A stretch of 7,558 bases of DNA from Nocardioidaceae bacterium (GCA_020438665.1 JAGQUE010000139.1:1-7558), one strand, 5' to 3'. Positions 1-4,513 are shown, numbered from the stretch's first letter. The notes: a model not told the origin generated them from the sequence alone. Translations and numbers: made by a program.

Positions 1-590
1 CGCTGCACGCCGCCAAGGGCCTGGAGTGGGACGCCGTCTTCCTGTGTGGGTTGCAGGAGGGGACGCTGCCGATCATCTATGCCACCACCCCGAGCGCGGT
101 CGAGGAGGAGCGGCGGCTCCTCTATGTCGGTGTGACGCGTGCCCGTCGCGAGCTCGCGCTGTCTTGGGCGCTGGCCCGCAACCCCGGGGGTCGTGGTCAG
201 CGCAAGCCGTCGCGGTTCCTCGACGGACTTCGCCCCGCCGACCCCGAGGCCGACACGGTCGGCGGTGCGATCGGCCGCCCGCGGTCGCGCAAGGCCGTCA
301 GCTGCCGCGAGTGCGGCAAGCCCCTGCTGACCGGACCGGAGAAGAAGACCGGGCGCTGCTCGACGTGTCCGGCCTCCTACGACGAGGAGCTGTTCGAGCG
401 CTTGCGCGCCTGGCGTCGACAACGCGCCGAGAGCGACCAGGTGCCAGCGTTCGTGGTCTTCACCGACGCCACGCTCCAGCTGATCGCCGAGCACAAACCG
501 GACACCGAGGCGGGGCTGCTCACGATCTCCGGCATCGGCAAGTCCAAGCTAGAACGCTATGGCGAGGACGTCTTGGAGCTCCTCCGATGA
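1..590 (+). CDS. uvrD2: ATP-dependent DNA helicase UvrD2, C-terminal part (5' end outside window)
   Basis: This is the C-terminal end of a superfamily 1A (UvrD/Rep/PcrA-like) 3'-5' DNA helicase; the reading frame is open to the left edge and stops at 588-590. Visible at the start is the LHAAKGLEWD motif (SF1 motif V region), followed by the EEERRLLYVGVTRAR motif VI with its arginine finger. After the helicase core come four cysteine codons in two CxxC pairs (codons at 303, 312, 357 and 366). An HRDC-type helical domain ending at the stop follows, with the recognisable segment LLTISGIGKSKLERYG. Helicase, tetracysteine and HRDC in this order is the architecture described for mycobacterial UvrD2, so the symbol is used with good confidence. 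The family unwinds DNA in repair and replication. Placement directly upstream of whiB7 matches the actinobacterial locus. Confidence 0.93.
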   Translation, partial: LHAAKGLEWDAVFLCGLQEGTLPIIYATTPSAVEEERRLLYVGVTRARRELALSWALARNPGGRGQRKPSRFLDGLRPADPEADTVGGAIGRPRSRKAVSCRECGKPLLTGPEKKTGRCSTCPASYDEELFERLRAWRRQRAESDQVPAFVVFTDATLQLIAEHKPDTEAGLLTISGIGKSKLERYGEDVLELLR

Positions 591-654
591 GCGTCGGCGA
601 GGCCTTCCAGCGCCGATCCTGCGGCCGATTCGCAACTTTCTCGAAAACCCTCCG

Positions 655-692
655 ATAATCAATTGCTCCCCGTGTCGCGTCCGGAGTACGTT
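655..692 (+). promoter_or_regulatory. Candidate whiB7 promoter with AT-rich upstream tract
   Basis: A TACGTT hexamer at 687-692 fits the actinobacterial TAnnnT -10 consensus. Eighteen bases upstream lies TTGCTC (663-668), a partial -35. Directly in front of this is ATAATCAA (655-662), an AT-rich tract that stands out in this GC-rich DNA. WhiB7 is known to bind AT-rich DNA just upstream of the -35 with its AT-hook and to activate its own gene, so the arrangement fits an autoregulated promoter. The predicted transcript start is near 699. A second TTG hexamer at 691 (TTGACC) has no convincing -10 at 16-19 bp. This is a reading of the sequence, not a mapped start. Confidence 0.45.
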
Positions 693-698
693 GACCCG

Positions 699-722
699 GT
701 GCACATGACCGCCGCGCACTAG
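699..722 (+). other. Possible leaderless 7-codon mini-ORF in the whiB7 leader
   Basis: GTG at 699 opens a short frame reading MHMTAAH and closing with TAG at 720-722. It begins exactly six bases after the candidate -10 TACGTT, the same TAnnnT-N6/7-start spacing seen at other apparently leaderless genes in this window. If transcription begins at 699 the mRNA would start with this codon. There is no proper Shine-Dalgarno sequence for either the GTG or the internal ATG at 705, so translation depends on the promoter call being right. A frame this short can easily occur by chance. Confidence 0.2.
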
Positions 723-766
723 AGCTTGGCACGCTCTGCGCCCGACTCACCGAAGGAGGTGGCCCG

Positions 767-982
767 ATGAACATCACTGAGATCCAGCTGGCGAACCCGT
801 CTCGCATCAGCCTGCCCGTCTATGGCCGCGCCTTCGGCATGCCCGTCGGTGTCGTCGCGGATTCGACGTGCGGCGTCGTGCGAGGCATCGCTGGTGAGCA
901 CCGGGTGAAGTCTGCCTTCACCGCCGTCCTCACCCAGGGCGCCTTCCCGGGGACCAACGCCTGGAGACCACCGATCTGTTGA
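767..982 (+). CDS. 71-aa leader peptide (uORF) of whiB7
   Basis: This short ORF has a near-perfect ribosome binding site, AAGGAGG at 753-759, seven bases before the ATG, so it is very likely translated. The product (MNITEIQLANPSRISLPVYG and onward, ending AWRPPIC) has no domain I recognise, no signal peptide and no membrane segment. Its position is what matters. It stops 25 bases before a strong intrinsic terminator and about 130 bases upstream of whiB7. Upstream ORFs followed by a terminator are known to control whiB7 by attenuation in mycobacteria and relatives: antibiotic-slowed ribosomes on the leader allow read-through. The last codons contain GCCTGGAG (959-966), which can pair with the base of the terminator. 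The peptide may have no function of its own; a separate role cannot be excluded. Confidence 0.72.
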   Translation: MNITEIQLANPSRISLPVYGRAFGMPVGVVADSTCGVVRGIAGEHRVKSAFTAVLTQGAFPGTNAWRPPIC

Positions 983-1010
983 GTTTCAGCTCATCGGCAG
1001 ACCTCCAGGC
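959..1010 (+). promoter_or_regulatory. Candidate antiterminator pairing in the whiB7 leader
   Basis: GCCTGGAG at 959-966, inside the last codons of the leader ORF, is perfectly complementary to CTCCAGGC at 1003-1010. The 3' arm shares bases 1008-1010 with the first bases of the terminator stem, so the two cannot fully form together. A ribosome at the leader stop codon (980-982) would cover or sit next to the 5' arm and leave the terminator free to fold; a ribosome stalled earlier would leave the arm free. Between the arms a small hairpin is also possible (CCGA 971-974 with TCGG 994-997, TGAG 980-983 with CTCA 990-993). The pairing is seen in the sequence; the regulatory role is inferred. Confidence 0.5.
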
Positions 1011-1048
1011 CGCGGACCCTCACCAGGGATCCGCGGCCTTCTGTATTT
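1008..1048 (+). terminator. Intrinsic terminator (attenuator) between leader ORF and whiB7
   Basis: GGCCGCGGA (1008-1016) pairs perfectly with TCCGCGGCC (1030-1038). The stem continues inward with CCCT (1017-1020) against AGGG (1025-1028) past one bulged base, leaving a CACC loop. It is followed by TTCTGTATTT, a rare T-rich run in this GC-rich DNA. There is no gene end for it to serve other than the leader ORF, and whiB7 starts 64 bases downstream, so it reads as a premature terminator controlling whiB7. Confidence 0.8.
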
Positions 1049-1111
1049 CGCAACAACCAGGTTCGACCAACCAGTAACGCGATCAGGAAAAGAGACAAAG
1101 GAGGAGAACCG

Positions 1112-1528
1112 ATGACACTCAGCGTTCTCGACCGGAGGGACGAGGTCGCCGAGCGGGCTCTCGCAGGGCCACCGTCGCTGGGCGAGCTGCACGACACCGT
1201 CACCCAGGTGACCGGGGACCTGCCGTGCCGGGCCAACGACCCGGAGCTGTGGTTCGCCGAGTCGCCGTCCGACGTGGAGCTCGCCAAGGCGCTGTGCGTG
1301 GACTGCCCCGTCCGCAGCATCTGCCTCGATGGCGCTCTCGAGCGGCGCGAACCGTGGGGAGTCTGGGGCGGCGAGCTGTTCCTCCAAGGAACCGTCATCC
1401 CGCGGAAGCGGCCTCGGGGACGTCCCCGCAAGGACGCGGCGCTGACCGAGCCCGTGCGCGCCGAGGTGGTGTGCACCGACCCGGTCGTCGACCGGTCCGG
1501 CCGTGACGACGACGAGGTGGCCGCCTGA
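1112..1528 (+). CDS. whiB7: WhiB7 transcriptional regulator with AT-hook
   Basis: This is a 138-aa WhiB-family iron-sulfur protein. The four cluster-binding cysteines are C39 (LPCRAND) and C62, C65 and C71 (ALCVDCPVRSIC). The G(V/I)WGG turn shared by Wbl proteins is at residues 83-87 (EPWGVWGGE). A basic AT-hook follows at about 98-107 (RKRPRGRPRK, core RGRP), which is diagnostic of the WhiB7/WblC branch. These proteins bind the primary sigma factor and AT-rich promoter DNA to switch on intrinsic antibiotic resistance genes. The start is fixed by AAAGGAGG at 1097-1104, seven bases upstream. An acidic tail follows the hook (ending GRDDDEVAA) and holds an additional cysteine, C121. Control by a leader ORF and terminator upstream is likely, and the small gene at 1579 probably shares the transcript. 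Confidence 0.93.
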   Translation: MTLSVLDRRDEVAERALAGPPSLGELHDTVTQVTGDLPCRANDPELWFAESPSDVELAKALCVDCPVRSICLDGALERREPWGVWGGELFLQGTVIPRKRPRGRPRKDAALTEPVRAEVVCTDPVVDRSGRDDDEVAA

Positions 1529-1578
1529 CGGCGGGCACCACACCAACCATGAACTTCACCAACACCAGGAGCATTGCC

Positions 1579-1743
1579 ATGAACCTCATGCAGGAAGACC
1601 TTGCGCGCGCACAGATGTCCGCGCGCCTGGGAGAGGCGCATCAGTTGCGGCGCGGCCACGAGCTGGCCCGCGCACGCCGCTTGAGCCGCAAGGCCGAGCG
1701 TGCAGCGCAGCAGGCGCGACTCGCCCTCGCCCGCTCGCTGTAA
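1579..1743 (+). CDS. 54-aa basic, helical small protein of unknown function downstream of whiB7
   Basis: I do not recognise a named family. The start at 1579 is chosen because AGGAG at 1567-1571 lies seven bases upstream; an in-frame ATG at 1549 would add ten residues but has no ribosome binding site. The protein begins MNLMQEDLARAQMSARLGEA and is rich in Ala, Arg, Gln and Leu with no proline or glycine-rich break after residue 26, so it should form one long basic helix (11 Arg and 1 Lys in 54 residues). No cysteines, signal peptide or membrane segment are visible. It sits 50 bases after whiB7 with no terminator between, and a strong hairpin follows at 1808, so it is probably the last gene of the whiB7 transcript. 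Nucleic acid or ribosome binding is possible but only a guess from charge. Confidence 0.68.
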   Translation: MNLMQEDLARAQMSARLGEAHQLRRGHELARARRLSRKAERAAQQARLALARSL

Positions 1744-1807
1744 CGGTCATCACGACCTCCGGACCCTGTCTGGTCGACTGAGTCTGGGCAGCCCTGATCG
1801 CGGGCAC

Positions 1808-1855
1808 CACGGGAGCCGGGTACGACACCACGTCGTACCCGGCTCTCGTGCATTT
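1808..1855 (+). terminator. Strong hairpin terminator after the whiB7 unit
   Basis: CACGGGAGCCGGGTACGAC (1808-1826) pairs with GTCGTACCCGGCTCTCGTG (1832-1850). This 19-bp stem is complete apart from one G-T wobble and has the loop ACCAC. It is followed by CATTTC, a weak T tract. It lies 64 bases after the small gene and 63 before the next plus-strand gene. Confidence 0.8.
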
Positions 1856-1901
1856 CACCGCCGCCTGTGGAGGAGGCCCGGACCACCGCACCGGGATCTG
1901 T

Positions 1902-1907
1902 CAGGGT
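1902..1907 (+). promoter_or_regulatory. Candidate -10 element for a leaderless start at 1914
   Basis: CAGGGT lies six bases before the ATG at 1914, matching TAnnnT at all but the first base. The spacing would place the transcript start at the ATG. No clear -35 is visible. This supports the 1914 start, which has no good ribosome binding site. Confidence 0.35.
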
Positions 1908-1913
1908 GCGGCC

Positions 1914-2834
1914 ATGGGGGAGCGTTGGGCGGCCGCGGTCGAGCGTGGGCTGCCCCATCGGCCGATGCTGCGCCCCGGTGTCAGGGCGGTGCGCTCCGAT
2001 GACCGCCACCTGCGGGTCGGCCTCGGTCCGGACGCGGTGCTCCTGCCCGACCTGCCGGCCACGCGCGACCTGCTCGGCCGGCTGGCCGAGGGACGCTCCG
2101 CGGTCGGCTGGGACGAGGTGACCACGCCGCTGGCCCGCCGGTTGGTCGAGTCGGGACTGCTGGTCGACGGTGAGGAGTTCTGGGCGGCGGTTCGCGACGG
2201 CCGCCGACGGGGGGTGTCTCGCGAGGTGGTGGCCGATGTGTTCGCCGGTGGCGACGACCATGGGCACCGGCTGCGGCGACGGCTGGGCTCCTGGGTCGCC
2301 CTCGACGTCCCCGATGGCTGGCGCCCGGGCATCACCGACCTGCTGGCGGCGTCGGGCGTGGTCACCCGACCGGCCGACGAGGAGTCGCTGCCGGCCGCGC
2401 GGCTGCTCGCCCGGCTGGGGGAGCCCCGCAGGGACCTGCTCGACCCCTGGATGCGCAGCGGTGAGCCGCACCTGCTCCTGCGACTGGTCGAGGGCGGCCT
2501 GACCGTCGGCCCGTTCGTCGAGGCCGGCCTGACGGCCTGCTGTCGGTGCGTGGACGCCCACCTGTCCGAGCGCGACCCGCGCCGCCCGTTGGTCGTCGAG
2601 CAGTACGCCGATCCGACCGGCGCGCGGCTGGTGCCGGAGCCGGTGTCGCCCTCGTTGCTGGCCCTTGGCTGGGCCATGGCGGCCCACGACCTGGTCACCT
2701 ATGTCGAGGGAGGGGAGCCGGCGACGTGGTCGGCGACGATCACCATCGGCCGCGACCTGGCGGTCGAGCGGGTCCGCTGGGCGCGGCACGCGTGCTGTGG
2801 GTGCGGCTGGGGCGACCAGTGGGACGTCGTCTGA
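1914..2834 (+). CDS. Solitary TOMM leader-binding/cyclodehydratase-like protein (degenerate ThiF fold)
   Basis: A 306-aa protein whose second half resembles the E1/ThiF-derived C-proteins of thiazole/oxazole-modified microcin (TOMM) systems. Typical features are the segment GGLTVGPFVEAGLTACCRC (194-212) and a paired C-terminal HACCGCGWG (292-300). C209-xx-C212 and C294-xx-C297 would form the structural tetrathiolate zinc site of the family. The N-terminal 110 residues are winged-helix-like in pattern (LLGRLAEGRSAVGWDEV) and may correspond to the peptide-binding RRE region, which is inference. Where ThiF proteins carry GxGxxG, this one reads VALDVPDGWRPGITDLL (128-144) with no glycine loop, so adenylation is unlikely. 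No YcaO, dehydrogenase or precursor peptide gene is in the window. The homologous mycobacterial locus also carries an uncharacterised protein here. Real function unknown; not evidence of a RiPP cluster. Confidence 0.72.
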   Translation: MGERWAAAVERGLPHRPMLRPGVRAVRSDDRHLRVGLGPDAVLLPDLPATRDLLGRLAEGRSAVGWDEVTTPLARRLVESGLLVDGEEFWAAVRDGRRRGVSREVVADVFAGGDDHGHRLRRRLGSWVALDVPDGWRPGITDLLAASGVVTRPADEESLPAARLLARLGEPRRDLLDPWMRSGEPHLLLRLVEGGLTVGPFVEAGLTACCRCVDAHLSERDPRRPLVVEQYADPTGARLVPEPVSPSLLALGWAMAAHDLVTYVEGGEPATWSATITIGRDLAVERVRWARHACCGCGWGDQWDVV

Positions 2835-2860
2835 GACTCGGGGGGCCGCGACGCCCGCGG

Positions 2861-3022
2861 TCACCAGTACTCGGAGTCGAGCTTGCCCTCCATGGCTCGC
2901 AGGTGCTCGCGCGAGCACTGCTCGCAGTAGGTCCGGTGGCGACCGCTCTCCACGGCGGTCGACCAGGTCAGCGTCGCGGCGCCCTCCTCGGCGGTGCGAC
3001 CGCAGAAGTCACAGGTGAGCAC
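2861..3022 (-). CDS. 53-aa zinc-ribbon protein
   Basis: Very small minus-strand protein with two CxxC knuckles: CDFC near residues 4-7 (after MLT) and CEQC near residues 33-36. It ends with the charged motif REHLRAMEGKLDSEYW. The four cysteines should bind one zinc. I recall similar actinobacterial hypothetical proteins with nearly the same ending, but no assigned function. The GTG at 3022 is chosen because a -10-like TACGGT sits exactly six bases upstream, which suits a leaderless start. Alternative in-frame GTGs are at 3025 and 3040, the latter almost inside the preceding hairpin. It converges on the TOMM-like gene with a 26-base gap, and follows the DUF5679 gene on the same strand with a hairpin between, so it is probably transcribed on its own. 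Confidence 0.72.
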   Translation of the reverse strand: MLTCDFCGRTAEEGAATLTWSTAVESGRHRTYCEQCSREHLRAMEGKLDSEYW

Positions 3023-3028
3023 CACTCC

Positions 3029-3034
3029 ACCGTA
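3029..3034 (-). promoter_or_regulatory. Candidate -10 for the leaderless zinc-ribbon gene
   Basis: On the minus strand TACGGT is followed by six bases and then GTG (3022-3020). TAnnnT at this distance is the usual layout of leaderless actinobacterial genes. No convincing -35 is seen, because the upstream DNA is the hairpin at 3044-3076. Confidence 0.35.
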
Positions 3035-3043
3035 GAGCACACA

Positions 3044-3076
3044 GCGGCGCCACCCGGGTCGACCGGGTGGCGCCGC
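3044..3076 (-). terminator. GC hairpin between two minus-strand genes
   Basis: GCGGCGCCACCCGG (3044-3057) pairs perfectly with CCGGGTGGCGCCGC (3063-3076), a 14-bp stem with a five-base loop. It lies 27 bases past the DUF5679 stop codon on the minus strand. No T run follows on either strand, so it may be a weak terminator or a stabilising 3' end. Confidence 0.6.
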
Positions 3077-3102
3077 CGTGAGTCTGTGGATCCGGGTGAG
3101 CC

Positions 3103-3261
3103 TCAGGCCTTGCCCAGGATTCGGTTGAGGTTGGTGCCGCACACGGGGCAGACGGCCTTGGCCATCTTCGTGCCCTTGTCGTTCACCCTGATCTCGCCCT
3201 CGGCCTGGCGCTTGTCCTTGCACTTCACGCAGTAGAACTCACCGCTGTAGGTCTCCGCCAT
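3103..3261 (-). CDS. DUF5679-family small zinc-ribbon protein
   Basis: A 52-aa protein on the minus strand beginning MAETYSGEFYCVKCKDKRQA and ending CPVCGTNLNRILGKA. CVKC at residues 11-14 and CPVCG at 38-42 form a classic four-cysteine zinc ribbon. The middle holds the conserved GEIRVNDKGTKMAKAV stretch that I associate with DUF5679, a family widespread in actinobacteria with no known function. The start is certain: AAGGAGG on the minus strand lies six bases before the ATG. Length is as expected for the family, so the gene is complete. The product is basic (many Lys) and may bind nucleic acid or ribosomal components; that is inference. A hairpin follows the stop, and a 5' untranslated region with another hairpin may precede it. 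Confidence 0.9.
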   Translation of the reverse strand: MAETYSGEFYCVKCKDKRQAEGEIRVNDKGTKMAKAVCPVCGTNLNRILGKA

Positions 3262-3326
3262 GACGGCCTCCTTGTCTATCTCTGTCCGGTCGTCGCGACG
3301 GGGTGTCCGGGGAAGCCCGTCGGTGC

Positions 3327-3348
3327 CCGAGCGACGGGTGTCGCTCGG
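3327..3348. repeat. Perfect 9-bp inverted repeat upstream of the DUF5679 gene
   Basis: CCGAGCGAC (3327-3335) and GTCGCTCGG (3340-3348) are perfect complements around a GGGT spacer. It lies 66-87 bases upstream of the DUF5679 start. It could be an operator or a hairpin in the 5' untranslated region, since the -10-like TAGGCT at 3359-3364 (minus strand) would start transcription just before it. Confidence 0.5.
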
Positions 3349-3358
3349 ACCGTCTGGG

Positions 3359-3364
3359 AGCCTA
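3359..3364 (-). promoter_or_regulatory. Candidate -10 of the DUF5679 gene
   Basis: TAGGCT on the minus strand fits TAnnnT well. A start near 3352 would give an untranslated leader of about 90 bases that contains the inverted repeat at 3327-3348. No good -35 is seen. Confidence 0.35.
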
Positions 3365-3365
3365 A

Positions 3366-3389
3366 CCCACGCGTGTTCACGCTCGTGGG
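3366..3389. repeat. Nested inverted repeat in the divergent intergenic region
   Basis: CCCACG (3366-3371) and CGTGGG (3384-3389) are complementary, and CGTG-TT-CACG (3372-3381) lies inside. It is located between the candidate promoters of the DUF5679 gene (minus) and the crotonase gene (plus), a natural place for a regulator to bind. No regulator can be named. Confidence 0.3.
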
Positions 3390-3427
3390 AGGCACACCGC
3401 CCGCGCCGTGGCGTGGCTCACGGCGGT

Positions 3428-3433
3428 TACCCT
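3428..3433 (+). promoter_or_regulatory. Candidate -10 for the leaderless crotonase gene
   Basis: TACCCT lies seven bases before the ATG at 3441, so transcription would begin at or next to the start codon. There is no ribosome binding site before the ATG, which supports a leaderless mRNA and this start. Confidence 0.45.
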
Positions 3434-3440
3434 GCCGCCC

Positions 3441-4235
3441 ATGGCTGACTTTCCGCATCTGAGGCTCGATCGGTTCGACGACGGCGTGGCCGTGGTGACC
3501 CTGGACAACCCCGACCAGCGCAACGCGATGTCGGCGGAGATGACGGCTTCGTGGGTCGCCGCGATCGACGAGCTGGCCGCCGACCGATCCGTGCGGGTCG
3601 TCGTCGTGACCGGCGAGGGGAGCGCGTTCTGCTCGGGTGGCAACACCAGCTGGATCACCAGCGAGCCCGACGCCACGGTCGACGAGCTGCGGGCCAGGAT
3701 GATGCCCTTCTATCGGGCCTGGCTGTCCATCCGGCGGCTGGAGGTGCCCACGATCGCGGCGGTCAACGGCCACGCGATCGGCGCCGGGCTCTGCCTCGCG
3801 CTGGCCTGCGACCTGCGCTATGCCGCCGTCGGCGCCAAGCTGGGGGCGCCGTTCGTGGCACTCGGCATGCACGCCGGCATGGCGGCGACCTACCTGCTGC
3901 CCAACGTGGTCGGGCTGGCCCACGCTCGCGACCTGCTGCTGACCGGGCGGATCGTCGACGCCGAGGAGTCGCTGCGACTGGGCCTGGTCTCCCGGGTGCT
4001 GCCGGCCGAGACGTTCCACGAGGACGTGCTCGCCACGGCTCGCCAGGTCGCGGCGACGGCGCCGGTCGCTAGCCGGCTGACGACGCTCGCCCTGCGTGAC
4101 GGTGGCCATGCGGACTTCGAGTCGGCGCTGCAGTGGGAGGCGCTGGCCCAGCCGATCACGCTGGCCACCGACGACCTTCACGAGGGGATCGCGGCCTCGC
4201 GCGAACGCCGCCGTCCGGAGTTCCGGGGCCGGTGA
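3441..4235 (+). CDS. Enoyl-CoA hydratase/isomerase (crotonase) family protein
   Basis: A 264-aa protein of normal length for a single-domain crotonase, expected in the cytoplasm acting on an acyl-CoA. Visible family motifs are LDNPDQRNAMS (21-31), the oxyanion-hole segment GEGSAFCSGGNTSWI (58-72), AAVNGHAIGAGLCLALACD (106-124, the second oxyanion loop) and LLLTGR (165-170). Of the two catalytic glutamates of classical hydratase, the first position, normally in a PE pair, reads APF (136-138), and the second appears replaced by D164 in HARDLLLTG. It may therefore not be a standard hydratase; isomerase, thioesterase-like or other crotonase chemistry is possible. The ATG at 3441 is preferred over 3408 because homology begins here and a leaderless -10 fits. 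No beta-oxidation neighbours are present, so the substrate is unknown. Confidence 0.88.
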   Translation: MADFPHLRLDRFDDGVAVVTLDNPDQRNAMSAEMTASWVAAIDELAADRSVRVVVVTGEGSAFCSGGNTSWITSEPDATVDELRARMMPFYRAWLSIRRLEVPTIAAVNGHAIGAGLCLALACDLRYAAVGAKLGAPFVALGMHAGMAATYLLPNVVGLAHARDLLLTGRIVDAEESLRLGLVSRVLPAETFHEDVLATARQVAATAPVASRLTTLALRDGGHADFESALQWEALAQPITLATDDLHEGIAASRERRRPEFRGR

Positions 4236-4239
4236 CGGG

Positions 4240-4321
4240 TTCCCCGGCGGGCCGGTGAAACCAGCACTTCTCGACGGAAACTTCGGCCGAGAAGTGACAG
4301 ATTCCCCGGTGGGCCGGGGAA
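4240..4321. repeat. Cluster of three palindromic units, REP-like
   Basis: Two related copies, TTCCCCGG-CGGG-CCGGTGAA (4240-4259) and TTCCCCGG-TGGG-CCGGGGAA (4302-4321), lie 62 bp apart and agree at 22 of 26 positions when extended to the following GAAAC region. The second is a perfect 8-bp inverted repeat; the first has one mismatch. Between them CACTTCTCG (4265-4273) and CGAGAAGTG (4288-4296) form a perfect 9-bp stem. The layout looks like a dispersed palindromic repeat placed just after a gene end. Other copies in the genome cannot be checked here. Confidence 0.6.
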
Positions 4322-4356
4322 ACTGGCCAGCCCGCGAAGGGCCGGATAAAGGAAGA

Positions 4357-4420
4357 GGCCCCCGCCGCCGCCACGACACTTGCCTTCCCCTTGCGAGTGT
4401 CGCGTCGAACGGCCGGGGCC
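4357..4420 (+). terminator. Long imperfect terminator-like hairpin
   Basis: GGCCCC (4357-4362) pairs with GGGGCC (4415-4420), and an inner CGACACT (4374-4380) pairs perfectly with AGTGTCG (4396-4402), with GCCG/CGGC matches possible between. It is followed by CTTCTG, a weak T tract. It could end crotonase transcription; the 120-base distance from that gene makes it possible that it belongs to the repeat cluster instead. Confidence 0.45.
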
Positions 4421-4480
4421 CTTCTGACCGCAACGCTAGGAGGCGGGCGGGTCGCCGGTCAACGCGACGGAGCCCACACC

Positions 4481-4513
4481 TGTGGACAGTGCTGTGGACA
4501 AGGCTGTGGACAA
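4481..4513. repeat. Three DnaA-box-like sites at 12-bp spacing
   Basis: TGTGGACAG (4481-4489), TGTGGACAA (4493-4501) and TGTGGACAA (4505-4513) repeat every 12 bp. TGTGGACAA is the reverse complement of TTGTCCACA, the DnaA box preferred in high-GC actinobacteria; the first copy differs at one base. A weaker match, GGTGGACAG, is at 4525-4533. All lie in the same orientation. dnaA or dnaN are not in the window, so this is unlikely to be the main origin; control of the downstream gene or DnaA binding/titration is possible. Confidence 0.6.

Noticed and set aside
591..620. Possible terminator after uvrD2 (TCGGCG 594-599 with CGCCGA 611-616)
   Set aside because: A six-base stem with an 11-base loop and no T run is too weak to call.
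26..658. Alternative plus-strand frame of 210 codons over the uvrD2 end
   Set aside because: UvrD motif V, motif VI, the four cysteines and the HRDC domain are all in another frame.
824..1038. Long-range pairing of GGCCGCG (824-830) with the terminator 3' arm (1032-1038)
   Set aside because: The complementarity arises because both copies carry the palindromic GC core. The distance of about 200 bases and the availability of a nearer, better placed pairing make it a weak candidate.
1549..1578. Upstream ATG extending the small gene after whiB7 by ten residues
   Set aside because: It has no ribosome binding site, whereas the ATG at 1579 has AGGAG at a proper distance.
2835..2860. Small CCGCG/CGCGG hairpin in the convergent gap
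   Set aside because: Five base pairs with a five-base loop and no T tract are expected by chance in such GC-rich DNA.
1641..2918. Long minus-strand open frame of 425 codons opposite the TOMM-like gene
   Set aside because: It mirrors the plus-strand gene in a GC-rich region, is dominated by Arg, Pro, Gln and Gly without recognisable domains, and has no supported start. The plus-strand product has clear family motifs.
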